Source: Candidatus Hydrogenedentota bacterium
GTDB lineage: Bacteria; Hydrogenedentota; Hydrogenedentia; Hydrogenedentales; JAEUWI01
DNA length: 64,000 nucleotides
Assembly (NCBI GenBank): GCA_016791475.1
Contig: JAEUWI010000028.1
Coordinates: forward strand, 1 to 64,000
Reading direction: 5' to 3'
The notes below the pieces were generated by a model that searched no databases, was not told where the DNA came from, and was given only the letters and a program-made list of their open reading frames with translations. Made by a program: the position numbers and the translations under genes. The stretch's first letter is position 1; each line of letters opens with the position of its first letter. Shown here piece by piece: positions 52,901 through 62,590 of this stretch.

Positions 52901-53891
52901 GCAGCGTATCGAAGCGGGCCGCGAAAACCTGCGCCGCTGGCGCCAGGCGGAGCCCCCGCCCATGCCCAGGCACAAGCCGAAGGAGTTCAAGTACCTCAAG
53001 CCCCGCGACCTGCGGAGCATGAAGAACATGCTCTTTGCGGCGCGGGCCATCGTGGAGGGTTTTTACAGCGGTCGGCACCGTTCGCGCTTCAAGGGCAACG
53101 CGCCGGAGTTCGTGGACTACCGACAATACAATCCCGGCGACGAAATTCGCAGCATCGACTGGAAGGCCTACGCCCGTACGGACCGACACTACATCAAGCT
53201 CTTCGAGAAGGAGACGGATCTTTCGGCCACCATACTCCTGGACGTGAGCGCTTCCATGGCCTTTGGCGGCACGGTGAACCGGCCCGCACTGCCTTTCTGT
53301 GGATTGACCAAACTGGAGTACGGCAGCTATCTCGCGGCGGCGCTGTCGTACGTGCTCATCAAACAGGGCGACAAAGCAGGACTGGTGCTTTTCGATCGGC
53401 GGATACGGAGCCACATTCCCGCAGGCGGCACGGTGCGCCATCTCTACAGCATGCTGAGTGCGCTGGAACTGACCAGGCCCGGCGGACACACCTCGGTGGC
53501 GTCGGCGCTGCGCAAGGCCTTCACCTTGTTCAAGCAGCGGGGCGTGTTGATCATCATTTCCGATCTGCTGGACGAACCCGACGAGCTGTTCAGCGCACTG
53601 GCGATGTACACCCACCGTGGTTTCGAAATCGTTGTCTTTCACCTGCTCCACGAGAATGAAGTGCGACTGCCCGACGTGGCCAATGCGAACTTTGTGGACG
53701 CGGAAACGGGCGGCTCTATCACGATCCAGCCGAAAGACGTGGCGGAATCCTATGGCGCGCTGCTGGAGGCCTTCCGCAGCGATATCGAAGCCCGTTGCCG
53801 CGCGCGGAATATCACCTACACCTTCATGACGACGGAAACGCCCTACCCCGAAGTGCTGGGGCGCTTTCTCGCGCACCGGGGAAGGGGATGA
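52872..53891 (+). CDS. DUF58 domain protein (VWA-like)
   Basis: A 339-residue DUF58 protein with the signature DEIRSIDWKAYARTDRHYIK, followed by a VWA-like MIDAS motif in LLDVSASMAFGG. No signal peptide, but a basic N-terminus (KPKEFKYLKP) and cytoplasmic character. DUF58 is the regular partner of MoxR ATPases in aerotolerance-type operons and is thought to help load VWA subunits. It starts inside the end of the moxR gene. Confidence 0.95.
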   Translation: MSNSRLTSIRQRIEAGRENLRRWRQAEPPPMPRHKPKEFKYLKPRDLRSMKNMLFAARAIVEGFYSGRHRSRFKGNAPEFVDYRQYNPGDEIRSIDWKAYARTDRHYIKLFEKETDLSATILLDVSASMAFGGTVNRPALPFCGLTKLEYGSYLAAALSYVLIKQGDKAGLVLFDRRIRSHIPAGGTVRHLYSMLSALELTRPGGHTSVASALRKAFTLFKQRGVLIIISDLLDEPDELFSALAMYTHRGFEIVVFHLLHENEVRLPDVANANFVDAETGGSITIQPKDVAESYGALLEAFRSDIEARCRARNITYTFMTTETPYPEVLGRFLAHRGRG

Positions 53892-53899
53892 AGATGAAG

Positions 53900-54147
53900 A
53901 GTTTAACCACGATGGATACGAATTTACACGAATGGGAGTAGCGAAGACATCGCCTAAGCCGACAGAAAAGTTTAACCACGAAGAGCACGAAGTACACGAA
54001 GGAAAGAGACCGCAGTTATCGAGCCACGGATCCAGATAGCGAAAGCTCGCCGATTCAATGTGCTCCGCGTTCAATCGTGCTGGGTCATCAATTTAGGAAA
54101 ACTTCTCTTTTCTTCTTCGTGCGCTTCGTGACCTTCGTGGTGAAAGT
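53900..54147. repeat. Iterated ACCACGAA repeats interrupting the MoxR/Bat operon
   Basis: Forward copies lie at 53900-53935 (TTTAACCACGATGGATACGA, then ATTTACACGAAT) and 53970-54007 (TTTAACCACGAAGAGCACGA, then AGTACACGAAGG). The inverted copy at 54105-54147 (TTCTTCGTGCGCTTCGTGAC, then CTTCGTGGTG) faces the second across about 97 bases. The block makes a 300-base gap in an otherwise gapless operon, so it is probably an insertion. Confidence 0.75.
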
Positions 54148-54195
54148 TTGTTGATGGCGGTTAAGGCGTTACACTTCGGTTATGCGGGACACATT

Positions 54196-56304
54196 ATGGG
54201 CGGTTTAACATTTATCAATCCGGCGATGGCCATCGGGGCCCTGGCGATAGCCATACCCCTGGCGATTCACCTGCTCACCCGCAGGACGCCCGTGTTGATC
54301 GTTTTCCCCACGCTGCGCTTCCTCTACAAGGCTCAGGCGAATCAGTCGCGTCTTTTTCGCGTCCGCCATTATCTGCTCCTCTTCATCCGCACGCTTATCA
54401 TCCTGCTGGTGCTCTTTGCCTTCCTGCGGCCCGTGCTCGCCAAGGGCACGCTCGCCGCAACAAAGACTCCCGAAGGCGGCGCGGCGGCCATTATCATCGT
54501 GGACGCATCGCTCAGCATGGGCTATTCCGGCGCGGGCGTCTCCCATTTTGGGCGGGCGCTCAGTGCTGCGGAATCGGTGCTGGACGCGCTGGGCGCCGCC
54601 GACATCGCGAACGTCATCTTTGCGGGAAACGTGCCCGAGGCGATCTATGACGCGCCCCGGGCCACGCGGGCTCAGTTGCGCGCGGAACTCGCCAACAGGC
54701 ACTACCAGGCCGCCCGAAGCGACATCGACGGGGCCATCGCGCTGGCGTTGGAGCAATTGGACGATCAATCGACGCGCAGTCAGGAGATTCACTTCATCTC
54801 CGATTTCCAGCGATCCAACTGGGCCTCGGTCAACTTTTCGGCAATTCCCGAACACGTCAAGACAGTCTTCGTCCCCGTGTCGGATGCGGCACTTCGCAAT
54901 GCTGCGATCACGGAGATGAAAGTGCGGCCCGCGAGTCCCGCCATCGGCGAGCCTGCGGAGATTCACTGCACCGTGGCGAACTACGGCCCCGAGTTCCAGG
55001 CGCTGCCCGTGTCCCTCACGCTGGAGGGCGAAGCGCCCCTGGAATCGACCGTGAAGGTCGACGCGGGCATGAGCGCCACGGCGGGTTTTCGCGTGCGCTT
55101 CAACGGCAGTGGTGTTTTCGAGGCCGTGGCGTCTATTCCAGCCGATGGCCTCCGCGAGGACGACACACGCCACGCGGCGGTAACGGTTTCCGAACGCTTT
55201 CCCGTCGTTATTCTGTCCGATGCGCCTAGCGCCGCGCGGGATGCCTCCCACCGTTTTTTAGCGGCGGCCCTCGATCCCTTCGGCGGTGGCGCATCTGTAT
55301 TCGTGCCGGAGGTGATGGCGCTGGATGCCTTTGATCGTTTCGCGGCGGCCCGCGCCCACGCGGTGATCGTGTCGCAGGCGGGTGCGATGAGCGAATCGAC
55401 GGCGGTAGCGCTGGCGAGCTATCTCAGAGACGGCGGACGCGTGGCCTGGTTCGTGGAAGGGCCTGCGGATCCCGGCAATCTGACGCTGCTCCTCGCCAAG
55501 TCCGAGGGCGCATTGAAACTGCCCTTCACACTCGCGGGGCATGTGGCCCCCGACGCGAACGAAGCGGGCTTCGCGACGTTGGCCTCGGCGAACTACGACG
55601 ACCCGATGCTGAAGAAGTTTCGCGAGTCGGGCGCGCTGGCGGACCTCCATTTCTTCAGCTATTTCACCACAAAGCGGGAGGAGACCCAGGGGCAGGTGCT
55701 CATGAAATACGACAACGGCAACATCGCCCTGGCGCGGACCAACTTCGGGCGCGGCTCCCTGTTGCTGGCAAATTTCTCGCCGGGACTCGAGGGCAGCGAC
55801 GTGCAGAAGAGCACCGTCTTCGTGCCGCTGGTTCACGAGATGGTGAAGGCCCTTGGGCTCGAAGGCGGAGGCGCGCGATCCTTCGAGGCGGGCCTCCCCT
55901 GCTCCACATCGATCACGCTGGCCACACCGGAGACGCCCGTGCGCTTTGCGAATCCCGCCGGGGAATCGGTGAGCGCCGTGCTCGACCTGAACGGCGCGAC
56001 CGGCTCGGTCATCTTCGCTGAAACGAAGCAAACCGGCTTCTATCGCGTGTACAGCGGAGACGCAAAACTCGCGTCCATCGCGGTGAATACCGACCCGCGG
56101 GAGAGCAACCTGGAGACACTCTCGGCGGCCCAGCTCCAGGAAATGGCGAAGCGATCGCAGGAAAGCTTCCTCGCGGCGACGGGCTCCGACGCGGGCACGC
56201 TGCGGGCCATGCGCGAAGGCGCGCCTCTGTGGCATTTCTTCCTTGCGGCCGCGCTGGCCTTCCTCGCGATTGAGCAGGGCTTCGCCCTGGCGTGGAGGCG
56301 CTGA
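54196..56304 (+). CDS. BatA-type membrane protein with VWA-like domain
   Basis: The N-terminus (TFINPAMAIGALAIAIPLAI, then HLLTRR) is the BatA double-helix domain, with a second helix FIRTLIILLVLFAFLRP. A VWA-like domain follows with MIDAS IIVDASLSMGYSG, then Ig-like regions, a GATase-like stretch and one C-terminal helix (FFLAAALAFLAIEQGFAL). It should sit in the inner membrane with the VWA part outside. I chose the ATG at 54196, where the family normally begins; TTG (54148) and ATG (54154) are in frame but lie next to the inserted repeat. Followed by the next gene after three bases. Confidence 0.9.
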   Translation: MGGLTFINPAMAIGALAIAIPLAIHLLTRRTPVLIVFPTLRFLYKAQANQSRLFRVRHYLLLFIRTLIILLVLFAFLRPVLAKGTLAATKTPEGGAAAIIIVDASLSMGYSGAGVSHFGRALSAAESVLDALGAADIANVIFAGNVPEAIYDAPRATRAQLRAELANRHYQAARSDIDGAIALALEQLDDQSTRSQEIHFISDFQRSNWASVNFSAIPEHVKTVFVPVSDAALRNAAITEMKVRPASPAIGEPAEIHCTVANYGPEFQALPVSLTLEGEAPLESTVKVDAGMSATAGFRVRFNGSGVFEAVASIPADGLREDDTRHAAVTVSERFPVVILSDAPSAARDASHRFLAAALDPFGGGASVFVPEVMALDAFDRFAAARAHAVIVSQAGAMSESTAVALASYLRDGGRVAWFVEGPADPGNLTLLLAKSEGALKLPFTLAGHVAPDANEAGFATLASANYDDPMLKKFRESGALADLHFFSYFTTKREETQGQVLMKYDNGNIALARTNFGRGSLLLANFSPGLEGSDVQKSTVFVPLVHEMVKALGLEGGGARSFEAGLPCSTSITLATPETPVRFANPAGESVSAVLDLNGATGSVIFAETKQTGFYRVYSGDAKLASIAVNTDPRESNLETLSAAQLQEMAKRSQESFLAATGSDAGTLRAMREGAPLWHFFLAAALAFLAIEQGFALAWRR

Positions 56305-56307
56305 GCC

Positions 56308-58548
56308 ATGTTCAAGAACATCGCCTTCGACCCGCCCTTTCCCGCCGAATATATTGTGCTGCTCGGTTGTGTCGTGGGCCTGCTCACCATCGCGAATTAC
56401 TTTCGCGCGCGTAACGACGCTGGCGCCTTCAAGCGCACACTGCTCACGGCAATGCGCCTCTCGGTCGTGGCGGGCATGACGATTCTGCTGCTGCGCCCCA
56501 TGAAACTTGCGACGGAAGACAGCGCCCAGGGCAAGAATGTCTTCACCGTGCTGGTGGACGGTTCCCGGAGCATGGGGACGGCGGATGTGGAAGGCGGCAC
56601 CCGTTTCGAGGTCGTGCGCGAGGCCCTCATCGCGTCGGAAGATCTTTTCATGACCGAATTGCGGCGCAACTACGACGTGCGCTTTACGCTCTTCGACGAC
56701 CGAGCGGGTCGGATGCCTTTCGACGAGCTGCTTGCGAGCCAGCCGCGCGAAAGCATCGCGACGGACATTGCCACGACCCTGAGCAACGCGGGCGTTACCA
56801 GCCAGGGCCAGCACCACGCGGGCATCCTGCTCATCTCCGATGGACGCGACAACAACGGCAACGATCCGGCCACCGCCGCAATATCACTCCGCGCGGCGGG
56901 CATCCCGGTGTGGACCACCACGGTGGGCACGACCGACGAGACGAAAGACCTCGCCGTGGCCGCGCGCTTCGATCAGAGCTTCCTTTTTCGCAATCAGCCC
57001 TCCAGTCTGAAAGTGGATCTGCATCAGCGCGGCTTCGATGGCTGGTATGGCAAAGTGGAGCTGTTTCGCGATGGCGTGTCCATGGGCGTGCAGCAGTGCA
57101 TGCTGGAAAAGGGCATGCAGCCCCTTTCCTTCCCCATCAAGGAAGCGGTCAAGGGCACCTATCGCTATACCGTGCGCGTGGAAGCGCTGGAGGGCGAGTC
57201 CGACCTGAAGAACAACGAGCGCACGGTCTTCGTGCAGGTGGCGGATGATCGCGCGAAGGTGCTGCTGGCCGAAGCCTCGCCCTATTGGGACAGCAAGTTT
57301 CTGCTGCGCGCGCTCCAGGCCGACCCGAACCTGGAGGTGTCCGCCATCTTCGATATGAGCGAGCGCCACGACAAGATGATCTACGTGACTCAGGCCGCGC
57401 CCGAGGGGGTGGAGGGCACCGCCGAAGGCGTGAGCGCGCTCCGGGTGCCCCGGACGCGCGAGGAACTTTTCCAGTACGACTGCGTAATCCTCGGCAAGGG
57501 CGTGGAGGAAATCTTTGACCCGGTGCAGGTGGCTTTGCTCAAGGAGTACGTGGAAGTGCGCGGGGGCAACATCATTTTCGCGCGGGGCAAGCCCTATGAA
57601 GCGGCAAGCAGCGCCCTGGCGGAGATCGAGCCGGTGATCTGGGACGACGGCGCCCTCGCGAAAGCGCGCTTCGCTCTGACCAGCGCGGGCAGCAAGAACC
57701 CGATGTTCAACTTCGGCGCGGGCCAGTCCGCCGATGTGATCATCCGCGAATTGCCCGAAATGATCAGCGTGACCAAAGTGAAAGAGGAGAAGTCCCTCGC
57801 GGTGATCCTCGCGAAGGGCGTGGGCGCGGCGGCCAACGAGGAGATTGCCGCGATCTCCTATCAGCGCTACGGCAAGGGCAAAGTCATGACCGTGGGCGCT
57901 TCGGGCCTTTGGCAATGGGCCTTCATGAAGGACGAACTTTCAAAGTACGACGAGGTCTACGCCCGTTTCTGGGGACAGATGATTCGCTGGCTGGTCTACG
58001 ACTCCGAGTTTCTGCCGGGACAGAGCATCGCCTTCAAGACGGACCAGTTTTCCTACAACGCGGGCGAGTCGGCGTCGCTCATTGTCCAGACGAAGGACGT
58101 GGCGGCGGACTTCGCGCCGCAGATTCGCGTGACCGCGCCCAGCGGCACCACGACAACGCTGGAGCCCGCCGGCAACGGCACGGGCGACGGGTTCTTCAGC
58201 ACGCTCTACACGCCGGAAGAGGAAGGAGCCTATCAAGCGGTGCTCCTCGACAATGGCCACGGCCAGGGCGAACAGACCATCGAGTTTTCCGTCTATGCCA
58301 ACGATCAGGAGGCCCGCTTCGTGGGGGCGAACCCGGAGCTCATGGCGCAGATCGCGGCGGCCAGCGGCGGCGAGGTGCTCGCGGTGGAGGACTGGAAAGC
58401 CCTGCCGGAGAAACTAAAACGGCACGAGCTGTCTCTCAAAGAGGAAACAAAACCGGAGGACGCGTGGGACCAGGGCCGTTTCTTCGTGCTGCTGGTGTGC
58501 GTGCTGGGCGTGGAGTGGTTCATCCGCCGCCGGACGGGGCTGTTGTGA
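56308..58548 (+). CDS. VWA-domain membrane protein with glutamine-amidotransferase-like C-terminal region
   Basis: N-terminal helices (YIVLLGCVVGLLTIANYF and SVVAGMTILLLRP) precede a VWA domain with MIDAS VLVDGSRSMGTAD, DARF-like ILLISDGRDNNGND and an Ig-like CARDB-type region. Further on, NIIFARGKPYEAAS and the surrounding fold resemble class I amidotransferase-like domains of planctomycete VWA proteins, but without a clear catalytic Cys. One helix ends the chain (FFVLLVCVLGVEWFI). Length 746. It follows the BatA-type gene after three bases and precedes the next by one base. Confidence 0.9.
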   Translation: MFKNIAFDPPFPAEYIVLLGCVVGLLTIANYFRARNDAGAFKRTLLTAMRLSVVAGMTILLLRPMKLATEDSAQGKNVFTVLVDGSRSMGTADVEGGTRFEVVREALIASEDLFMTELRRNYDVRFTLFDDRAGRMPFDELLASQPRESIATDIATTLSNAGVTSQGQHHAGILLISDGRDNNGNDPATAAISLRAAGIPVWTTTVGTTDETKDLAVAARFDQSFLFRNQPSSLKVDLHQRGFDGWYGKVELFRDGVSMGVQQCMLEKGMQPLSFPIKEAVKGTYRYTVRVEALEGESDLKNNERTVFVQVADDRAKVLLAEASPYWDSKFLLRALQADPNLEVSAIFDMSERHDKMIYVTQAAPEGVEGTAEGVSALRVPRTREELFQYDCVILGKGVEEIFDPVQVALLKEYVEVRGGNIIFARGKPYEAASSALAEIEPVIWDDGALAKARFALTSAGSKNPMFNFGAGQSADVIIRELPEMISVTKVKEEKSLAVILAKGVGAAANEEIAAISYQRYGKGKVMTVGASGLWQWAFMKDELSKYDEVYARFWGQMIRWLVYDSEFLPGQSIAFKTDQFSYNAGESASLIVQTKDVAADFAPQIRVTAPSGTTTTLEPAGNGTGDGFFSTLYTPEEEGAYQAVLLDNGHGQGEQTIEFSVYANDQEARFVGANPELMAQIAAASGGEVLAVEDWKALPEKLKRHELSLKEETKPEDAWDQGRFFVLLVCVLGVEWFIRRRTGLL

Positions 58549-58549
58549 T

Positions 58550-60892
58550 ATGAACGTGCGCGATTTCATTCGAGAGCTCGAAACGACCTATCGGGACCGC
58601 GTGCTCGTGCTGATGGTCATCCGCGTGGCGTGGATTTTTCTCGCCCTCGCGCTGGCGCTCATCGCCCTCGATGGGGCCTTCGCCTTCTCCAGCGCCATTC
58701 GCCTCATGCTGGATGGCCTGTTGGCCGTTGTGTTGCTCGGGTGCGTGGCGTGGTCCCTGCGCCAGGCCTTTCAGTCGCGCGAACGGGGTCGCATGCTGGT
58801 GCGCCTGGTGGAGGAGGGCAACCCCGACCTCCAGAATGTGCTCACCAACGCCATGGACTTTGAGCAGCGCCTGGACAGCGAGAAGGGCGTCCCTTTCTCT
58901 CCCGCGCTCATGCGCCGCGAGATCGAAAATGCCACCGAGCGGGCCGCAACCCCGGTGAATTACGACGCGCTTACACCGCCAACCTTGAGTCGCGAACGCT
59001 GGGCCCTCGCGGGGCTGGCACTGCTCTTCTTCGTGAGTGCGGCCATGTCTTACGTGCTCTTTCTGGCGGTGGTACCCCGTTACCTCCTGCCCTTCGCGGA
59101 TTTCCCGCCCTACAGCCCGTTTCACTTCGCGGTGAATCCGGGCGACACCAGCGTGGACTTCGGCGACAGCCTCAAGATCGAAGTGCTCGCCTCGAATCGT
59201 ATCCCCGATGCGCTGTCGCTCGTGCTACTGGATCGGCAAGGCAAGGAAATCGCCGTCGTGGACATGCACGACGCGGGCGAAGGAAATTTCTTTCAGACCC
59301 TGGAGAACCTGCGCGAACCGGTGATTTATTTCGCCCGAACGGGCCGCGCGCGGACCCATCGCCACGATATCGCGATCAACACCGTGCCGCGCATTGAGGA
59401 CGTGGTGATCAACTACGAATACCCCGCCTACACCCACAAGGACCCCGAGACACGCGTCCTGTCCGAGGAGCCGATCAAGGGCTACGTGGACACGAAGGTC
59501 ACGATGCGGGTTCGCTCCAACCGACCGCTGCAAGGCGGCCAGGTGGAAGTGAACGGTGTGGCCCATCCCTTCGCACCGGCGGACGAGGAGAACATCGTCG
59601 AGGCGACCTTCGCGCTGGCCGAGGCGGGCACCTTTTCCGCCAGTATTGTGGATATCGATGGGAATACCGCGAAAGACAGCGCGCAAGGCACCGTCGAGAT
59701 CATCCCCGACAACAAGCCCGAGGTCGTGATTGATCAACCGGGCATGGACTCCTTCGCGGTGCCGGATTCGAAGATTCCGATTCTGGTGGATGCCAGCGAC
59801 GACCTGGGCATCACGAAAGTCGCGTTTTTCCGCCGCCACAACCAGTCCGACGACGCGCGCAAATCGATCTACGAGGATGATGGCGCGACGAGCTTTGTGA
59901 CCGTGGACGACACGCTGGATTTGAAAGATCTCGGTGTAAAGCCCGGCGACAGCATCGAATATTACGCCACGGCGACGGACAGCAGGCCGGGCGCGCCGCA
60001 GACGGCCACCTCGGAAATGTTTCGTCTTCAGATTGTTTCCTTCGAGGAATATCGCAGGTTCGCGCAATCGCAAATGACGGCGGAGGATCTCCGCCAGAAG
60101 TACGACGCGATTCTGGAAGAGATGGAGGCCATCGCCGAAGCGCAACAGGCGCTGAAGGAAAAAACCGATGCGCTCCAGGAGAAGATGAATCAACCCGGTG
60201 GCCTGACCGAAGAGGAAAAAGAGCAATTGGCGCAGGCGGCGGGCGAACAGGCGGAGCTCGCGAAGGAGGCGGCGGACATGGCGAAGCGACTGGAGGAGAT
60301 GGCGGATGGTGAAGTGGTCTTCGACATTGAGAACGAATACAAGGCCTCGCTCCGCGATTTTGCGCAGCGCCTCGAGAAAGCGAACGAACAAATGTCGCAG
60401 GCCGGCGCGGAGATGGGCAAGGCGGGTGAGCCGGGCGAAGCACAGCAGCCTGGAGAAGCCGGAGAAAGCCCCGAGGGCGAATCGGGCGAGCCGCAGTCCG
60501 GCACACCGCAGGGGCGCATGGCGGCGGCATCGCAGGCGCAACAGGAGGCCCTGGATCAACTCGCGGAGAACGCACAGCAGTTCAAGGACGGCATCCAGCA
60601 GGCGAACGAGAACCTGGAGCACGTCGCCAAGGTCATGGGCGACACGGAGCAGTTCAAGTACCTCTACGGTGTGCAGAAGAGCCTGGAGCGCAGCATCAGC
60701 TATTACAAACAGTTGACGACCCTGTCCCCGGAGGATCGGATCCGGCTCGACGAGTTGTCGGTACAGCAGCAGGAAGTGCAGGCGGCGCTGGCGGAACTGA
60801 AAGAGACGATCCGGCTGCATGCGGATGAACTGGACGCCCTCGCGGCGAAACAAAAAGGAACGGAAAATGAAACAACGCCTGCTGCGGAATAG
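58550..60892 (+). CDS. DUF4175-like membrane protein with coiled-coil C-terminal half
   Basis: Three helices near the N-terminus (VAWIFLALALALIAL, LMLDGLLAVVLLGCVAW, LAGLALLFFVSAAMSYVL) anchor Ig-like beta domains (about 200-500). From about 505 the chain is a long coiled coil (LRQKYDAILEEMEAIAEAQQ and on), broken by a Gly/Pro/Glu-rich segment around 625-655. DUF4175-type proteins are common in VWA/MoxR operons. It has no recognised catalytic site. The last 26 bases overlap the next gene. Confidence 0.82.
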   Translation: MNVRDFIRELETTYRDRVLVLMVIRVAWIFLALALALIALDGAFAFSSAIRLMLDGLLAVVLLGCVAWSLRQAFQSRERGRMLVRLVEEGNPDLQNVLTNAMDFEQRLDSEKGVPFSPALMRREIENATERAATPVNYDALTPPTLSRERWALAGLALLFFVSAAMSYVLFLAVVPRYLLPFADFPPYSPFHFAVNPGDTSVDFGDSLKIEVLASNRIPDALSLVLLDRQGKEIAVVDMHDAGEGNFFQTLENLREPVIYFARTGRARTHRHDIAINTVPRIEDVVINYEYPAYTHKDPETRVLSEEPIKGYVDTKVTMRVRSNRPLQGGQVEVNGVAHPFAPADEENIVEATFALAEAGTFSASIVDIDGNTAKDSAQGTVEIIPDNKPEVVIDQPGMDSFAVPDSKIPILVDASDDLGITKVAFFRRHNQSDDARKSIYEDDGATSFVTVDDTLDLKDLGVKPGDSIEYYATATDSRPGAPQTATSEMFRLQIVSFEEYRRFAQSQMTAEDLRQKYDAILEEMEAIAEAQQALKEKTDALQEKMNQPGGLTEEEKEQLAQAAGEQAELAKEAADMAKRLEEMADGEVVFDIENEYKASLRDFAQRLEKANEQMSQAGAEMGKAGEPGEAQQPGEAGESPEGESGEPQSGTPQGRMAAASQAQQEALDQLAENAQQFKDGIQQANENLEHVAKVMGDTEQFKYLYGVQKSLERSISYYKQLTTLSPEDRIRLDELSVQQQEVQAALAELKETIRLHADELDALAAKQKGTENETTPAAE

Positions 60893-61613
60893 CGTGTGGT
60901 GCGCCATGCTGATGACGGCGGTGGCGAGCGCCTGGAGCCAGGAAGCGCCGGTGGATGTGGAGGCGCCGGTGGCGCAGCGCGTGCCTTCGGTGACCGAGGA
61001 CGAGAAACTCGCCGAGCCGGACTACGCCACCGTGGCGGCGGACGCGCGGAAGATCGCCGACGAAATAGAGAAGCGCCTCATCGAGTCTGACATGGACGAA
61101 GCCTCAACGCGCCTCTCGGAAAAGAAGGCCCTCGATGGCCACGTGAAAGCGGAAGAGGCGGCGACGGATATGAAAGAAATGATCAAGGTCTGCGAGTCCG
61201 CCAGCGCCGGTGCGGGAAGCGCCTGCAAGTTCAAGCTCGAGATTAAGATGGGCATGAACGCGGGCAACACGTTGGGGCAACTCGGCGCGGGCATGAAGCC
61301 GGGCTCCAGTGGCCTCACGGGCAACGGCCAGTCCGGTCAGGGCGGCGGCGGTGCGCCCTTCGGCATATTTGGTCCCGATCAGTTCGGTGAGAAGTCGAAT
61401 GAGAAGTCGCGCATGCTCGGTGATCGCAAGGCGAAGTCCGACGCGGAAGCGGAAGAGCCAGGCAAGGCCGCGCAGAACGTGGACGAGGTTTCGGCGGCGA
61501 AGAAATTCGATGTGGACTTCGAGGCCAGCGGTGGCGAGCGCGTGATGGAAGAATACCGCGGGCACATCGACCAGTATTTCAAGAAGCTGGCCGAAGAGGA
61601 GACGAAAAAATGA
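60867..61613 (+). CDS. Small exported protein of unknown function in the MoxR operon
   Basis: A signal peptide (KQRLLRNSVWCAMLMTAVAS) is followed by an acidic helical region (DARKIADEIEKRLIES), a Gly-rich stretch (LTGNGQSGQGGGGAPFGIFG) and a charged C-terminal helix. No family recognised. I chose the ATG at 60867 with an AAAGGAACGG site; the frame is open 16 codons upstream. It overlaps both neighbours (26 and 4 bases), so it belongs to the operon and its product probably assists the large coiled-coil protein. Confidence 0.75.
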   Translation: MKQRLLRNSVWCAMLMTAVASAWSQEAPVDVEAPVAQRVPSVTEDEKLAEPDYATVAADARKIADEIEKRLIESDMDEASTRLSEKKALDGHVKAEEAATDMKEMIKVCESASAGAGSACKFKLEIKMGMNAGNTLGQLGAGMKPGSSGLTGNGQSGQGGGGAPFGIFGPDQFGEKSNEKSRMLGDRKAKSDAEAEEPGKAAQNVDEVSAAKKFDVDFEASGGERVMEEYRGHIDQYFKKLAEEETKK

Positions 61614-62569
61614 GGGGCACACGATTCACAATCTTGCAGGGAAATCGTCGGGGTTTTACGGGTTCTACGGTCGTGCCACGCGATCCGGCAACGCCGGTTC
61701 GTGTGCCCGCCGCAAACCCGAATCTACACGTTCGGAGAAGCCACCGAGCGAGCGTCGTGTACCTCCCTTGTGTCGCACCGCCTCCGCGCAGACAACTCGC
61801 AAGTGTCGGGCAATTTTCACTCGTCACACACGAACCGGCGTTGCCGGATCGCGTGGCACGACCGGGTTGGCGTTTAATCGCCCTGGTCACACTTTTTGCT
61901 TTGGCGGTAGCACCCTTAATTCATGCCTCCGCCGATACCAAACCCAAAGTCCGCCGCGGGGCACAGGCCGCACAGTCGACCGACGCCGTCGTGCGCTGCG
62001 CCAACCTGATCTACGCGGGCTCAAAGAGCTCGAAATGTTTCAGCGACAAGTTTCTCGCCACGACGCGCGTGGAGACGAACATCGAGACCCAGTCAAGTTT
62101 CGACCCGGTGAAGCTCAGCAAGGATGAGCTCTTCGAGTATCCCTTCTCGGTGATGACGGGCGAGGGTGTGTTTAATCTGCTGGAGGAGGAGCGGGTAAAC
62201 TTGCGGGCCTACCTCGAACGCGGCGGCTTTCTTCTGGCCTCGGCGGGGTGCTCGTCAAAGGAGTGGGATCAGTCCTTTCGCCGTGAGATCAAGAAGGTCT
62301 TCCCCGAGCTTGAACTGGTGAAGATACCGATGGAGCACAAGATCTTCAAGACGGTCTTCGATGTGACCTCGGTTCGCCTGAAAAAGAGCCAGGGCACCGC
62401 CTCGCTGGAGGGCCTCGAAATCGACGGGCGCATCGTACTGATTTACAGTCCCGAAGGTCTGAACGACACGGGCAACGCGGGGGGCGGGTGCTGCTGTTGC
62501 GGTGGAAACGAAGTGCGCAATAGCCAAGAAATCAACGTGAACGTGTTGACCTATTCGTTGACGCATTGA
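61610..62569 (+). CDS. DUF4159-domain exported protein with insertion-modified N-terminus
   Basis: Residues from about 125 on match DUF4159: KFLATTRVETNIETQSSFDP, FEYPFSVMTGEGVFNLLEEE and NLRAYLERGGFLLAS, a GATase-like fold. Near the end four consecutive cysteines occur (GGGCCCCGGNE). The true signal peptide begins only at residue 82 (RPGWRLIALVTLFALAVAPL). The first 81 codons cover an inverted-repeat element (61668-61864) and look non-native. The ATG at 61610 overlaps the upstream stop as expected for an operon gene; a GTG at 61853 in the right arm would yield a normal signal peptide. Which start is used cannot be decided here. Confidence 0.85.
   Translation: MRGTRFTILQGNRRGFTGSTVVPRDPATPVRVPAANPNLHVRRSHRASVVYLPCVAPPPRRQLASVGQFSLVTHEPALPDRVARPGWRLIALVTLFALAVAPLIHASADTKPKVRRGAQAAQSTDAVVRCANLIYAGSKSSKCFSDKFLATTRVETNIETQSSFDPVKLSKDELFEYPFSVMTGEGVFNLLEEERVNLRAYLERGGFLLASAGCSSKEWDQSFRREIKKVFPELELVKIPMEHKIFKTVFDVTSVRLKKSQGTASLEGLEIDGRIVLIYSPEGLNDTGNAGGGCCCCGGNEVRNSQEINVNVLTYSLTH
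61668..61864. repeat. 197-bp element with perfect 38-bp inverted arms inside the DUF4159 gene
   Basis: Bases 61668-61705 are the exact reverse complement of 61827-61864 (38 of 38), around a 121-base spacer. Each arm contains the small hairpin CCGGC-AAC-GCCGG, a REP-like feature. The element is in frame and has no stop codon in the coding frame. No second copy is in the window. Confidence 0.85.
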
Positions 62570-62590
62570 AAGGGCCAAGATGTGGGAGAG

